DNA of 64,000 nucleotides, taken from assembly GCA_947650005.1 (NCBI GenBank), contig CANSTU010000005.1, positions 22,947 to 86,946 of the forward strand. Direction: 5' to 3'. The notes beneath the pieces were generated by a model that searched no databases, was not told the DNA's origin, and saw nothing but the letters and a program-made list of their open reading frames with translations. Of the stretch, positions 24,827-33,243 are shown one piece after another (position 1 is the first letter of the stretch; each line of letters starts with the position of its first letter). This DNA comes from an uncultured Lachnospiraceae bacterium (lineage in GTDB: Bacteria; Bacillota; Clostridia; Lachnospirales; Lachnospiraceae). Position numbers and translations under genes: made by a program.

Positions 24827-27232
24827 ATGGAAGAAAGGGATAGGGAGATGGATCAGGAATATGCTTCCCACTACCGCCCCCAAGACGAAACCTGGCAGTC
24901 CAATCAGGAACATGAAGCATGCGTGGCAAAGCTGGCAGAGGAGTATTGCAGAATTCCGTTGCTGAAGAAAACTGCACGATTGATCGGTATGCATCACGAC
25001 GATGGAAAATATACGGAAGAATGGCAGGATTACTTCCACACATGTGTGCAGGAAGATGCTTTCTATGGGGAAAAGGTGGATCACTCCACGCTGGGCGGTT
25101 TGATCATTGACCGGTATGCGCCGGGCACCCGTTTTTCTGAGATGGCTCAGGCGGCGATTTATATGCATCATGGTCTGGCAGACTGTGTTTCCCTCAAGGA
25201 TGGCAGCAGTCTGTGTGAAAAGCGCAGACTAAAGTACATCCGGGAGGAGATTGATAGGACGGCGGAGACGGCAGCAAGGCAGTTTCCGGACGCAGATATG
25301 GCGGAGCATTGTTCGGAGGCAAAACGGGATATCAATAGAATGACCTCTTGTCTGAAAGAACTGGGAAGAAATGGGGAGGAAAAATATCTCTATGGCCATC
25401 CGGACTTTTATCTGGGCCTGTGCGAAAGGATGCTTCTTTCCTGTCTGATGGACGCGGATTGGAGAAATACGGCTGATTTTATGGCCGCACGTCCTACGGA
25501 TACCGGCCCATCCGATCAGGAAATGCAGGAAATATGGAAGAAGGGGATCCGAAACCTGGAAAGCAGGTTGACAGGCCTGGGCGGGGAAGGCAGGCTGAAC
25601 GATTGCAGGAAGAGGATCTCAGAGCAATGCCGCATGGAGGCTTATGCGGAAAGCAGTCTCTATCGTCTGGCAGTCCCGACGGGAGCGGGAAAAACCTTGA
25701 GCGGCCTGCGATTCGCCCTGTATCGGGCGCAGGAGCGGTCGGCGAGGCATATTTTCTATATAGCCCCTTATAAAAGTATTTTGGAACAGAACGCGAAGGA
25801 GATCAGAAAAGCGTTGGACATGCCGGATGCGGTGTTGGAGCATCATGGCGACGTGGTTCAGGAGGGGAAGGAAGCGCTTTGGCGCTATGAAAGGCTGATC
25901 GAAAACTGGGATGAATCCCCTGTGATTGTGACCACTGCGGTACAATTTTTGAATACATTGTTTAAGGAGAAAAGAAATAACATACGCCGCTTCCACAGCC
26001 TGTGTGACAGCGTCATACTGGTGGATGAGGTGCAGGCCCTGCCGGTAAAGGTGATCGGCCTGTTCAACCTGGCAGTGAATTTTCTTACAAAGGCGGGAAA
26101 TACGACGGTGGTGCTGTGCACAGCAACACAGCCGCTATTTTCCGACATCAGGAAGAATAGGATGCTGCCTCCTAAAGAAATGATGGAAGGAGCGGCTTCC
26201 TTGGAGGAAGCGTTCCGGCGGGTGGAATATCACGATTGCACGGCGGAAACGGCGCAGGGATTTTCTGCGGAGGAAGCGGCTGCGTTTGTACGGGAAACGG
26301 CTAGGCAGTTTGACCGGATTCTCGTGATCATGAATACGAAGACAGCGGTCAAGGAGGTGTACGACCGGCTGCAGGGGAGCGTGGAGGGACAGCTTTATCA
26401 TCTCAGCACATGGATGTGTGCGGCGCATCGAAGCGACAGGATTGAGGAAATCAAGAAAGCGCTTTTGGAAGAAAAAAAGGTGATCTGCATCAGCAGCCAG
26501 CTTGTAGAAGCGGGGGTGGATTTTTCATTCCAATGCGTGATCCGTTCCCTGGCGGGGCTGGACAACCTCATTCAGGCAGCGGGAAGGTGTAATCGGAACG
26601 CTTTTTGGGACCGGGGGCATGTATTCCTGATCCGAATGTCCCGGGAGGCGGAAAACGTATCTTCATTGCCGGATATCAGAAAGGCTCAGGAGGCTATGGA
26701 ACGCTTGCTGCGCGCTTTTCACCGAGAGCCTGGGCAATTCGCATCCCGGCTCGATTCGGCGAAAGCGATCGAAACCTATTACAGCTTTTATTTTTATGAA
26801 CGTCAGGAAGAGATGGCGTACGGGATGGAGGCGGAAGGGGTTAGGACGAATCTGGTAGATCTTTTATCCTGCAACCCGGAATTTCGGGACCGGGAGGGAA
26901 AACGGAAGCTGCAACAGGCGTTTCGGAGCGCAGGAGAGGCATTTTCCATGATCGATGAGACGGGAGGAAGGGAGGTCGTGGTTCCCTATGGCGATGCGGA
27001 GAAGCTTGTGGAACGATGGCAGAGGGAGAAGGACTGGGCGGAGAAGAGAAGGATAGTGCGGATGCTGCAACGTTATATCGTCTGCCTGCCGGAAACTTTG
27101 GTAAGGAAAATGGAAAGCGGCGCCGTCTATGGAGTGGGAGAAGGGCAGATTCTGTTCCTGAATAAAAGGTATTATGACGATGGTACAGGAGTGAAGATGG
27201 AACCGGCGCAGATGCCGTTTTTGTACAGCTGA
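24827..27232 (+). CDS. cas3: CRISPR-associated helicase/nuclease Cas3 (type I-C)
   Basis: About 801 residues from ATG 24827, which has AAGGA eight bases upstream; ATG 24848 and GTG-side starts to 24791 are alternatives. An N-terminal HD nuclease carries HHDDGKY (residues 56-62) and HSTLGGLI. The SF2 helicase follows: PTGAGKTLSGL (Walker A, about residue 285), ILVDEVQALP (DEVQ box, about 397, as is usual in Cas3), LCTATQP and QAAGRCNR (motif VI). Cas3 is recruited by Cascade to cut and unwind target DNA. First gene of a complete I-C operon; a short gap of 23 bases leads to cas5. Confidence 0.93.
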   Translation: MEERDREMDQEYASHYRPQDETWQSNQEHEACVAKLAEEYCRIPLLKKTARLIGMHHDDGKYTEEWQDYFHTCVQEDAFYGEKVDHSTLGGLIIDRYAPGTRFSEMAQAAIYMHHGLADCVSLKDGSSLCEKRRLKYIREEIDRTAETAARQFPDADMAEHCSEAKRDINRMTSCLKELGRNGEEKYLYGHPDFYLGLCERMLLSCLMDADWRNTADFMAARPTDTGPSDQEMQEIWKKGIRNLESRLTGLGGEGRLNDCRKRISEQCRMEAYAESSLYRLAVPTGAGKTLSGLRFALYRAQERSARHIFYIAPYKSILEQNAKEIRKALDMPDAVLEHHGDVVQEGKEALWRYERLIENWDESPVIVTTAVQFLNTLFKEKRNNIRRFHSLCDSVILVDEVQALPVKVIGLFNLAVNFLTKAGNTTVVLCTATQPLFSDIRKNRMLPPKEMMEGAASLEEAFRRVEYHDCTAETAQGFSAEEAAAFVRETARQFDRILVIMNTKTAVKEVYDRLQGSVEGQLYHLSTWMCAAHRSDRIEEIKKALLEEKKVICISSQLVEAGVDFSFQCVIRSLAGLDNLIQAAGRCNRNAFWDRGHVFLIRMSREAENVSSLPDIRKAQEAMERLLRAFHREPGQFASRLDSAKAIETYYSFYFYERQEEMAYGMEAEGVRTNLVDLLSCNPEFRDREGKRKLQQAFRSAGEAFSMIDETGGREVVVPYGDAEKLVERWQREKDWAEKRRIVRMLQRYIVCLPETLVRKMESGAVYGVGEGQILFLNKRYYDDGTGVKMEPAQMPFLYS

Positions 27233-27255
27233 TTCGCAGGAAGGAGGAAAACGGG

Positions 27256-28005
27256 GTGCAGGCGAAATATAGAAATACGGTGGAATTTCAGGTGAGCGGC
27301 GATTATGCGTTGTTTTCAGATCCGGTCACCCGGGTGGGCGGAGAAAAATTCTCTTATCAGATTCCGACCTATGAGGCCGTCAAGGGTATTCTGCAAAGCG
27401 TTTACTGGAAACCCACCTTTATCTGGATTATCGATGAAATGAGGGTGATGAAGCGGATCCAGACGGAGACAAAGGCAATGCGTCCCATCGGATACAACGG
27501 GGGAAATGAATTGTCCTATTATACGTATCTGAAGGATGTGAGCTATCAGGTGCGGGCCCATTTTGAGTGGAATGAAAACCGGCCGGAGCTGGTCGGAGAC
27601 AGGAATGAGAATAAGCATCATAATATTGCAAAGCGCATGATTGAACGCGGCGGAAGAAGGGACATTTTCCTGGGGACGCGGGAATGCCAGGGGTATGTGG
27701 AACCCTGTGATTTTGCCTCCGGAACGGGGGAATACAGCCCAAAACCGGGGGAGGCTTCCATGGAACTGGCTTTTGGTTTTATGTACCATGGGATCACCTA
27801 TGCGGACGAAGCTGTTTTGGAAGAAGACAGAGGAAAAATGACGGTGCGGTTCTGGCATCCGGTCATGAGGGACGGAGTGGTTACGTTCCTGCGTCCGGAA
27901 GAATGCACGGAAAAACGGCACATTCATGCAATGGATAAGAAGGAATTTCCGGATAAGAAATTCAGCGGGCACGGGGAATTTGCAGAAGAAGGGGATGCCG
28001 GATGA
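27256..28005 (+). CDS. cas5: Cas5c, crRNA-processing Cascade subunit
   Basis: 249 residues from GTG 27256 behind AAGGAGG. It has the Cas5 RAMP fold (NTVEFQVSGDYALFSDPVTR, EKFSYQIPTYEAVKGILQSVYWKPTF). In type I-C there is no Cas6, and Cas5c cleaves the repeat hairpin of the pre-crRNA to make crRNA and stays bound to the 5' handle. The C-terminal tail GHGEFAEEGDAG is acidic. It overlaps the next gene by four bases (ATGA), so the pair is coupled. Confidence 0.93.
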   Translation: MQAKYRNTVEFQVSGDYALFSDPVTRVGGEKFSYQIPTYEAVKGILQSVYWKPTFIWIIDEMRVMKRIQTETKAMRPIGYNGGNELSYYTYLKDVSYQVRAHFEWNENRPELVGDRNENKHHNIAKRMIERGGRRDIFLGTRECQGYVEPCDFASGTGEYSPKPGEASMELAFGFMYHGITYADEAVLEEDRGKMTVRFWHPVMRDGVVTFLRPEECTEKRHIHAMDKKEFPDKKFSGHGEFAEEGDAG

Positions 28006-30059
28006 ACTGGATAGCGGAATTGTATGATCTTTATGAAAAGAATAAAAGCCAGGCGGGACGCCAGACGGAGGAAGGGACAATACTCTTGCCTCTCTACCAT
28101 ACCACTGTGGCCGCACAGGTTACGGTGGAGCTTGACGGGGAAGGGAATTTCCTGGGGGCGGAGATTGTACCAGAGGAGGATAAGCTTACCCTTATTCCGG
28201 TGACAGAGGAATCGGCCAGCAGGACGGCCAACCCCACGCCCCATCCCTTATGCGATAACCTGGAATACCTGGCGGGGGATTATGAAAGCTATGCCACGGG
28301 AAAGAAATGCGGTGAGAAGCATGCGCTATATATGGAAAAGCTGGAAAAGTGGGTATATTCCCCGTTCAGCCACCCCAAGGCGGAGGCGGTTTACCGATAT
28401 CTTTTAAATAATTCATTGATGGGAGACCTGCTGGCGTGCGGGGTCCTTCAGGCAGAGGAGGACGGCCGCATTACGGAAAAAAGAAAGCTTCAGATCGTTC
28501 CGCAGACAAAGGCGTTCGTGAGATTTCGTATTGAAGACGGCCGCATGATGGACCGGTCGATTTTGACGGATGAGAGCGGGGCATATACGGACAAATGCTG
28601 GAAAGACGGGACGCTCCAGAAAAGCTATATCGATTACTGCGCTGCCGGTCAGGAACAGGCCGGTCTGTCCTATTTGACGGGAAGGAGGATGCCGGTTTCC
28701 TATCTGCAGCCGAAAAAAATTCGGAACGAAGGCGACGGCGCAAAGCTGATTTCCTCCAATGACAGCGAAAACTTCACCTATAAGGGACGGTTTGCCACCA
28801 AAGAAGAAGCCTTTGCCATCGGATACGAGGATTCCCAAAAGGTACATAACGCATTAAAGTGGATCCTCAGGAAACAGGGCGGAAATTATGACTCTCTGTA
28901 TTTCGTCACTTGGGAGTCGGATTTGCATGACATGCCGGGCTGGCCGGACGGTTCTGATAGGATCCTTGAAAAGGGGAAAGACAGGAATCGGATAGACGGA
29001 CAGGCTGGAGTGGAGGAGCGCTCAGACAGAGGCGACGAGTCGGATTTCGATGAGGAGATAGATCTGGACGACGAGGTGGATGTGGATGAGGAGGGCGTTC
29101 CTCAAACTGGAGCTGCGCAGGCAGCGAGGCTGCGTCGGGCGATCAGGGGCTATGGGAAATTTTTATCCCCTTCTTCCAGGACGGTGATTATGGCGTTCGA
29201 CGCGGCGACCACCGGGCGTCTGGCCATAATGGAATATAAAGATTACGCATCTTCCAGATATCTGCAGGCGCTGGAAAAATGGCAGGAGCGTTGTTTTTGG
29301 AGACACCAGAAAGTTGGTAAGCAAAAGGGGCGATATACCTATTATGGTATGGTGGGAGTGAAGGACGCGGCAGAACTCCTGTACGGAACAGAGGAAAAGG
29401 GAAAAGGCTATTTTTCCATGAAGGGAAAGGAAGAACGCTATAAGTACGTGGCACAACGGTGGATGCCCTGCATTCTGGAGGGCAGGGCGGTGCCGGAGGA
29501 TATGGTGAACCTGGCGGTCCGACGCGCGTCTTCCCCGGTATCCTTTGACAGCCGTTTCCTGTGGGAGAGGATTTTAACCTTGGCCTGTTCCCTTGTGAAG
29601 CAGCAGTACGAAAAGAGATTTAAGGAGGTATGGACGATGGCGTTGGACGAAACCTGCACGAAGAGAGACTATCTGTATGGCCGCCTGCTGGCGGTGGCGG
29701 ACCGGATCGAGTACCGAACCTATAGCAAGGAATACGCCAAAGGAAAGAAGGCGGATGAAGAAAAAAAGGATAAGGAGAGCGGGCGGGAAACCAATGCAAA
29801 GAGATATATGAGCGCCTTTTCCCAGCATCCATTCCGTACCTGGAAGATCATTGAAGAGAAGCTGGAACCCTATCTGGTTAGATTGGATGCGGGAGAACGG
29901 ATCGCCTATCAGAACCTGGCGAATGAAGTATATGAGAAGTTTACCATGGAAGATTATGAAAACGATGCGCCTCTGAACGGCCTGTATCTGCTTGGATTCC
30001 ATAATCAGGCTTTTGCACTGCAAAAGGGAAAGAAGAAGGAGACGGAGGAAGAGGAGTGA
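28002..30059 (+). CDS. cas8c: Cas8c, large subunit of type I-C Cascade
   Basis: 685 residues, longer than the roughly 570-620 common in this family. The family body is recognisable (MNWIAELYDLYEKNK, LEYLAGDYE, QKVHNALKWILRKQGGNYDS, MAFDAATTGRLAIMEY). The extra length is partly an acidic segment at about residues 340-366 (ESDFDEEIDLDDEVDVDEE), between two family blocks. The large subunit recognises the PAM and recruits Cas3. It starts by ATGA overlap with cas5. The acidic insert is unusual; see findings. Followed by a form A and a form B element. Confidence 0.9.
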   Translation: MNWIAELYDLYEKNKSQAGRQTEEGTILLPLYHTTVAAQVTVELDGEGNFLGAEIVPEEDKLTLIPVTEESASRTANPTPHPLCDNLEYLAGDYESYATGKKCGEKHALYMEKLEKWVYSPFSHPKAEAVYRYLLNNSLMGDLLACGVLQAEEDGRITEKRKLQIVPQTKAFVRFRIEDGRMMDRSILTDESGAYTDKCWKDGTLQKSYIDYCAAGQEQAGLSYLTGRRMPVSYLQPKKIRNEGDGAKLISSNDSENFTYKGRFATKEEAFAIGYEDSQKVHNALKWILRKQGGNYDSLYFVTWESDLHDMPGWPDGSDRILEKGKDRNRIDGQAGVEERSDRGDESDFDEEIDLDDEVDVDEEGVPQTGAAQAARLRRAIRGYGKFLSPSSRTVIMAFDAATTGRLAIMEYKDYASSRYLQALEKWQERCFWRHQKVGKQKGRYTYYGMVGVKDAAELLYGTEEKGKGYFSMKGKEERYKYVAQRWMPCILEGRAVPEDMVNLAVRRASSPVSFDSRFLWERILTLACSLVKQQYEKRFKEVWTMALDETCTKRDYLYGRLLAVADRIEYRTYSKEYAKGKKADEEKKDKESGRETNAKRYMSAFSQHPFRTWKIIEEKLEPYLVRLDAGERIAYQNLANEVYEKFTMEDYENDAPLNGLYLLGFHNQAFALQKGKKKETEEEE

Positions 30060-30078
30060 TCCGGCAGGACGGCGGGGT

Positions 30079-30163
30079 GTTTATGCTGTCAGCTAAAGCG
30101 GGCGGAAAGGTACATTAAACCTGGGATCGAGAGCCGCCATTCGGCGGCAGAATGAGAGGAAAA
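30079..30163 (+). repeat. Form A and form B hairpin-SD elements in the cas operon
   Basis: A form A copy (GCTGTCAGCTAAAGCGGGC, GGAAAGG) followed by a form B copy (GCCGCC-ATTC-GGCGGC, AGAATGAGAGGAAAA) immediately before ATG 30164. This is an internal operon site, so the elements are not limited to promoters. Confidence 0.75.
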
Positions 30164-31021
30164 ATGAGCGAACTAAAGGGAAAAATTGATTTTGTAGCGT
30201 TGATCTGTGCATCCAATGCCAACCCCAACGGGGATCCTCTGAACGGAAACCGGCCGAGGGAAAATTTTGAGGGATATGGAGAAATTTCTGACGTATGCAT
30301 CAAACGCAAGATCAGAAACCGCTGGCAGGACATGGGGCAGAGGATTTTCGTACAGTCCGATGACAGAGCGGATGATGGATTCAAAAGCCTGAAAGACAGG
30401 GCGGACGGCTGTGCCCCGCTGAAAGAGGAAATAGAAAAGAGGAAAAACGCCGACCGGGATAAGTGTGCCGAGCTGGCGTGCCGGGAATGGCTGGACGTGC
30501 GCAGTTTTGGGCAGGTATTCGCTTTCAAAGGGGTGGAAGTATCGGTCGGAATCCGTGGCCCTGTATCCATCCATCAGGCGGTAAGTGTAGAGCCCGTGGA
30601 TATTATCAGCATGCAGATTACCAAAAGCGTGAACAGCGAGTCAGGAAAAGAGGGCAAGGCATCGGATACCATGGGGACAAAGCACAGGGTCGGCTTCGGT
30701 CTGTATGTTTTGAAGGGAAGCGTGAACGTGCAGCTGGCGGAGAAAACCGGATTTTCACAGGAGGACGCGCAGCTTCTGAAAGAAGCGCTGAAAACCCTGT
30801 TTGAAAACGATGCTTCCTCCGCGCGGCCGGAAGGAAGTATGGAGGTATGCCAATTATACTGGTGGCAGCATGAAGAAAAGATGCCCTCTGTTTCCTCCGC
30901 AAAAGTGCATCGGAGCGTGAAAGTTACACCCAGGACGGACAGGCCCACGTCTTTTGCGGATTATGTAGTAAGCTATGAGGATCCGGGGTGTGTGGAGCCG
31001 GAGGTATTCGACCTTGTATGA
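30164..31021 (+). CDS. cas7: Cas7c, Cascade backbone subunit
   Basis: 285 residues from ATG 30164 (the form B element gives its ribosome site; an ATG at 30152 lies inside the element). The RAMP backbone is clear: GKIDFVALICASNANPNGDP, RENFEGYGEISDVCIKRKIRNR, ITKSVNSESGKEGKASDTMG and a VKVTPRTDRPTSFADYVVS ending. Six copies normally bind the crRNA spacer. The last 8 bases overlap the cas4 start. Confidence 0.93.
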   Translation: MSELKGKIDFVALICASNANPNGDPLNGNRPRENFEGYGEISDVCIKRKIRNRWQDMGQRIFVQSDDRADDGFKSLKDRADGCAPLKEEIEKRKNADRDKCAELACREWLDVRSFGQVFAFKGVEVSVGIRGPVSIHQAVSVEPVDIISMQITKSVNSESGKEGKASDTMGTKHRVGFGLYVLKGSVNVQLAEKTGFSQEDAQLLKEALKTLFENDASSARPEGSMEVCQLYWWQHEEKMPSVSSAKVHRSVKVTPRTDRPTSFADYVVSYEDPGCVEPEVFDLV

Positions 31022-31673
31022 GGAAGAGGATTATTTGCAGCTGTCCGGCATTCAGCATTTTGCCTTCTGCAGGAGGCAGTGGGCTTTGGCCTATATAGAA
31101 CAGCAGTGGATGGAGAATGTGAGGACCGTGGAAGGGAAGCTTCTGCATCAAAAGGCCCATGATGTAACGAGCAGGGAAAAGAGAGGAGAGCTGATCCTTT
31201 CACGGGCCATGCCGGTCCATTCCAGGCAGATGGGGATAAGCGGAGAATGCGATGTGGTGGAATTCCACCGTTGTGCGGACGGGATACCCCTGCAAGGCTG
31301 TAAGGGGAAATATTGTGTCGTACCTGTGGAATATAAGCGGGGATCCCCGAAAAAGAATCAGGCAGACAGGCTGCAGCTGGCGGCTCAGGCCATGTGCCTG
31401 GAAGAGATGTTGTGTTGTGAAATTCCCTATGGCTATCTTTTCTATGGAGAAACCCGTCACAGAGAAAAAGTGGAACTGGCCAAAGGGATACGTGATACCG
31501 TTAGGGATATGTTTGAAGAAATGCATGGCTATTTTTCCAGAAGATATACGCCAAAGGTAAAATGGAGTAAAAGCTGCAACGCCTGCTCCCTGCGGGATAT
31601 CTGCCTGCCCGTTTTGGGAAAGGGGAAATCATCCCGCCGATATGTGGAGGAACACATGGACGGGATGGACTGA
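31014..31673 (+). CDS. cas4: Cas4 spacer-acquisition exonuclease
   Basis: 219 residues from TTG 31014. The open frame begins at 30975, but the family starts with (M)YEEEDYLQLSGIQHFAFC, and GGAGG lies nine bases before the TTG. It has the CRISPR-Cas4 marks: first Cys (AFCRRQWAL), GECDVVEF and PVEYKRGSPK (RecB-type nuclease active site), and the cysteine cluster C-x2-C-x5-C (CNACSLRDIC) near the C terminus that binds an iron-sulfur cluster. It trims prespacers to define PAM and length. Confidence 0.92.
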   Translation: MYEEEDYLQLSGIQHFAFCRRQWALAYIEQQWMENVRTVEGKLLHQKAHDVTSREKRGELILSRAMPVHSRQMGISGECDVVEFHRCADGIPLQGCKGKYCVVPVEYKRGSPKKNQADRLQLAAQAMCLEEMLCCEIPYGYLFYGETRHREKVELAKGIRDTVRDMFEEMHGYFSRRYTPKVKWSKSCNACSLRDICLPVLGKGKSSRRYVEEHMDGMD

Positions 31674-31710
31674 CCGGCGAAAAAGGATGGTGTGCAGACC
31701 GGAGAGGAAT

Positions 31711-32742
31711 ATGAAAAGACTTCTAAATACGCTTTATGTGACGTCCCATAACCGTTATCTCTCCCTGGATGGAGAGAATGTGGTAATCCTGGAAAAGGAA
31801 CAGGAGGTCGGGCGGATTCCGCTGCATAATCTGGAGGCGATCGTGACGTTCGGTTATACAGGGGCAAGTCCGGCGCTGATGGGCGCATGTGCCCAACGCG
31901 GCGTTGGTTTGACATTCCTGAGCGGAAACGGAAGATTTATTGCCAGAGTGACAGGGGAAGTCTACGGAAATGTGACGCTGCGCAAAGAGCAGTACCGGAC
32001 GAGTGAAAAAAGTGCGGAAAGCCTCGACATCGCTAAAAACTTCATTGCCGGTAAGATATATAATTCCAAGTGGATTTTGGAGCGGATGGCGAGGGATTAT
32101 CCCATGCGCTTGGATGCGGAAAAACTAAAAAGTAAATCCTCTTTTCTATCGAATACGCTCCACAACATCGAAGCGTGTGCGGATGCTGCTTCTTTAAGAG
32201 GATTGGAGGGAGAAGCGGCATCGGTCTATTTTTCCTGCTTTGATGACATGATTTTGCAGCAAAAGGAAACTTTCAAATTTTATGGGAGAAACAGAAGGCC
32301 GCCCATGGATGAGGTGAATGCAATGTTATCCTTTGCCTATACGCTGCTGGCCTCCATGTGCGCCAGCGCGCTGGAAACGGTAGGCCTGGATCCCTATGTG
32401 GGATTTTTCCATACGGATAGGCCAGGTCGAAAATCGCTGGCACTGGACATGATGGAAGAATTGCGGGGTGTAATGGGAGACCGGTTTGTCCTCACCCTGA
32501 TTAATAGAAAGGAGATTCGCGCAAAGGGATTTCTTCGGAAAGAGGATGGGGCGGTTATTATGGAGGGTGAAGCGAGAAAAGCCTTTTTATCTGCATGGCA
32601 GGGGAGAAAACAGGAAATGATTACTCACCCCTTTTTGGGAGAAAAGGTGGAATGGGGCATGGTTCCCTATGTACAGGCGATGCTTTTGGCAAGATTTTTA
32701 AGAGGAGATTTAGACGGATATCCGCCGTTCTTCTGGAAATAA
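31711..32742 (+). CDS. cas1: Cas1 spacer-integration protein
   Basis: 343 residues from ATG 31711, with GGAGAGG upstream; a longer frame from 31642 has no ribosome site. Family features include MKRLLNTLYVTSHNRYLSLD, RGVGLTFLSGNGRF, the active-site Glu in LEGEAASVYF, and HTDRPGRKSLALDMMEE with its His. It integrates new spacers with Cas2. It starts 37 bases after cas4. Confidence 0.95.
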   Translation: MKRLLNTLYVTSHNRYLSLDGENVVILEKEQEVGRIPLHNLEAIVTFGYTGASPALMGACAQRGVGLTFLSGNGRFIARVTGEVYGNVTLRKEQYRTSEKSAESLDIAKNFIAGKIYNSKWILERMARDYPMRLDAEKLKSKSSFLSNTLHNIEACADAASLRGLEGEAASVYFSCFDDMILQQKETFKFYGRNRRPPMDEVNAMLSFAYTLLASMCASALETVGLDPYVGFFHTDRPGRKSLALDMMEELRGVMGDRFVLTLINRKEIRAKGFLRKEDGAVIMEGEARKAFLSAWQGRKQEMITHPFLGEKVEWGMVPYVQAMLLARFLRGDLDGYPPFFWK

Positions 32743-32770
32743 AAGGATGGACCCTAAGGAGGTGATTCCA

Positions 32771-33061
32771 ATGCTGGTTTTGATCACCTATGATGTAAAT
32801 ACTCAGACAGCCGCCGGCCGCAGCCGATTGCGGAAGGTGGCGAAGCAATGCGTGAATTATGGTCAAAGGGTACAGAATTCCGTATTTGAATGCAATATGG
32901 ATGCTGCAAAATGCCGCCAGGTGAAAGCGATTCTGGAGGATTTGATTGATAAGGATTCAGACAGCCTGCGATTCTATTATCTTGGGGACAATTATAAAAA
33001 TAAAGTGGAGCATATTGGGGCAAAACCGGGATTCGATGTGACCGGAACTCTAATTTTCTAA
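32771..33061 (+). CDS. cas2: Cas2
   Basis: 96 residues from ATG 32771. The ribosome site AAGGAGGTGATTCC lies directly upstream; an ATG at 32747 would place it within the coding region. MLVLITYDVNTQTAAGRSRLRK is the usual start with the Asp-Asn pair, and the ending is IGAKPGFDVTGTLIF. It forms the Cas1-Cas2 complex. It is the last cas gene, 183 bases before the first repeat. Confidence 0.94.
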   Translation: MLVLITYDVNTQTAAGRSRLRKVAKQCVNYGQRVQNSVFECNMDAAKCRQVKAILEDLIDKDSDSLRFYYLGDNYKNKVEHIGAKPGFDVTGTLIF

Positions 33062-33243
33062 GTAAAGTAGAGGTGCGGACTGGATGTGAACATGAAAGCC
33101 TTAGAAGGTTCGCACCTGCAAATGATTTTGCATTGTGCACAGATAAGCTATATTCTGATAAAACGCTCCGTTATAAAAAGTGGAATTGTCAAATTGTTAC
33201 AAAATTTAAAACGGAAAGGATAGGGATGTAGGTTGTCTTTGCG
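33062..33243 (+). promoter_or_regulatory. CRISPR leader
   Basis: AT-rich sequence between cas2 and the first repeat. It holds an inverted repeat AGGTGCG (33070-33076) and CGCACCT (33111-33117), and a TATAAA at 33172. New spacers are expected to join at this end. No strong -35 was seen. Confidence 0.7.

Noticed and set aside
25980..26050. DEVQ in place of DEAD/DEAH in Cas3 as a broken helicase
   Set aside because: DEVQ-type boxes are normal in Cas3 helicases and all other motifs are intact.
27316..28116. 266-codon minus-strand frame opposite cas5
   Set aside because: Antisense to conserved cas5 codons; composition is that of a shadow frame.
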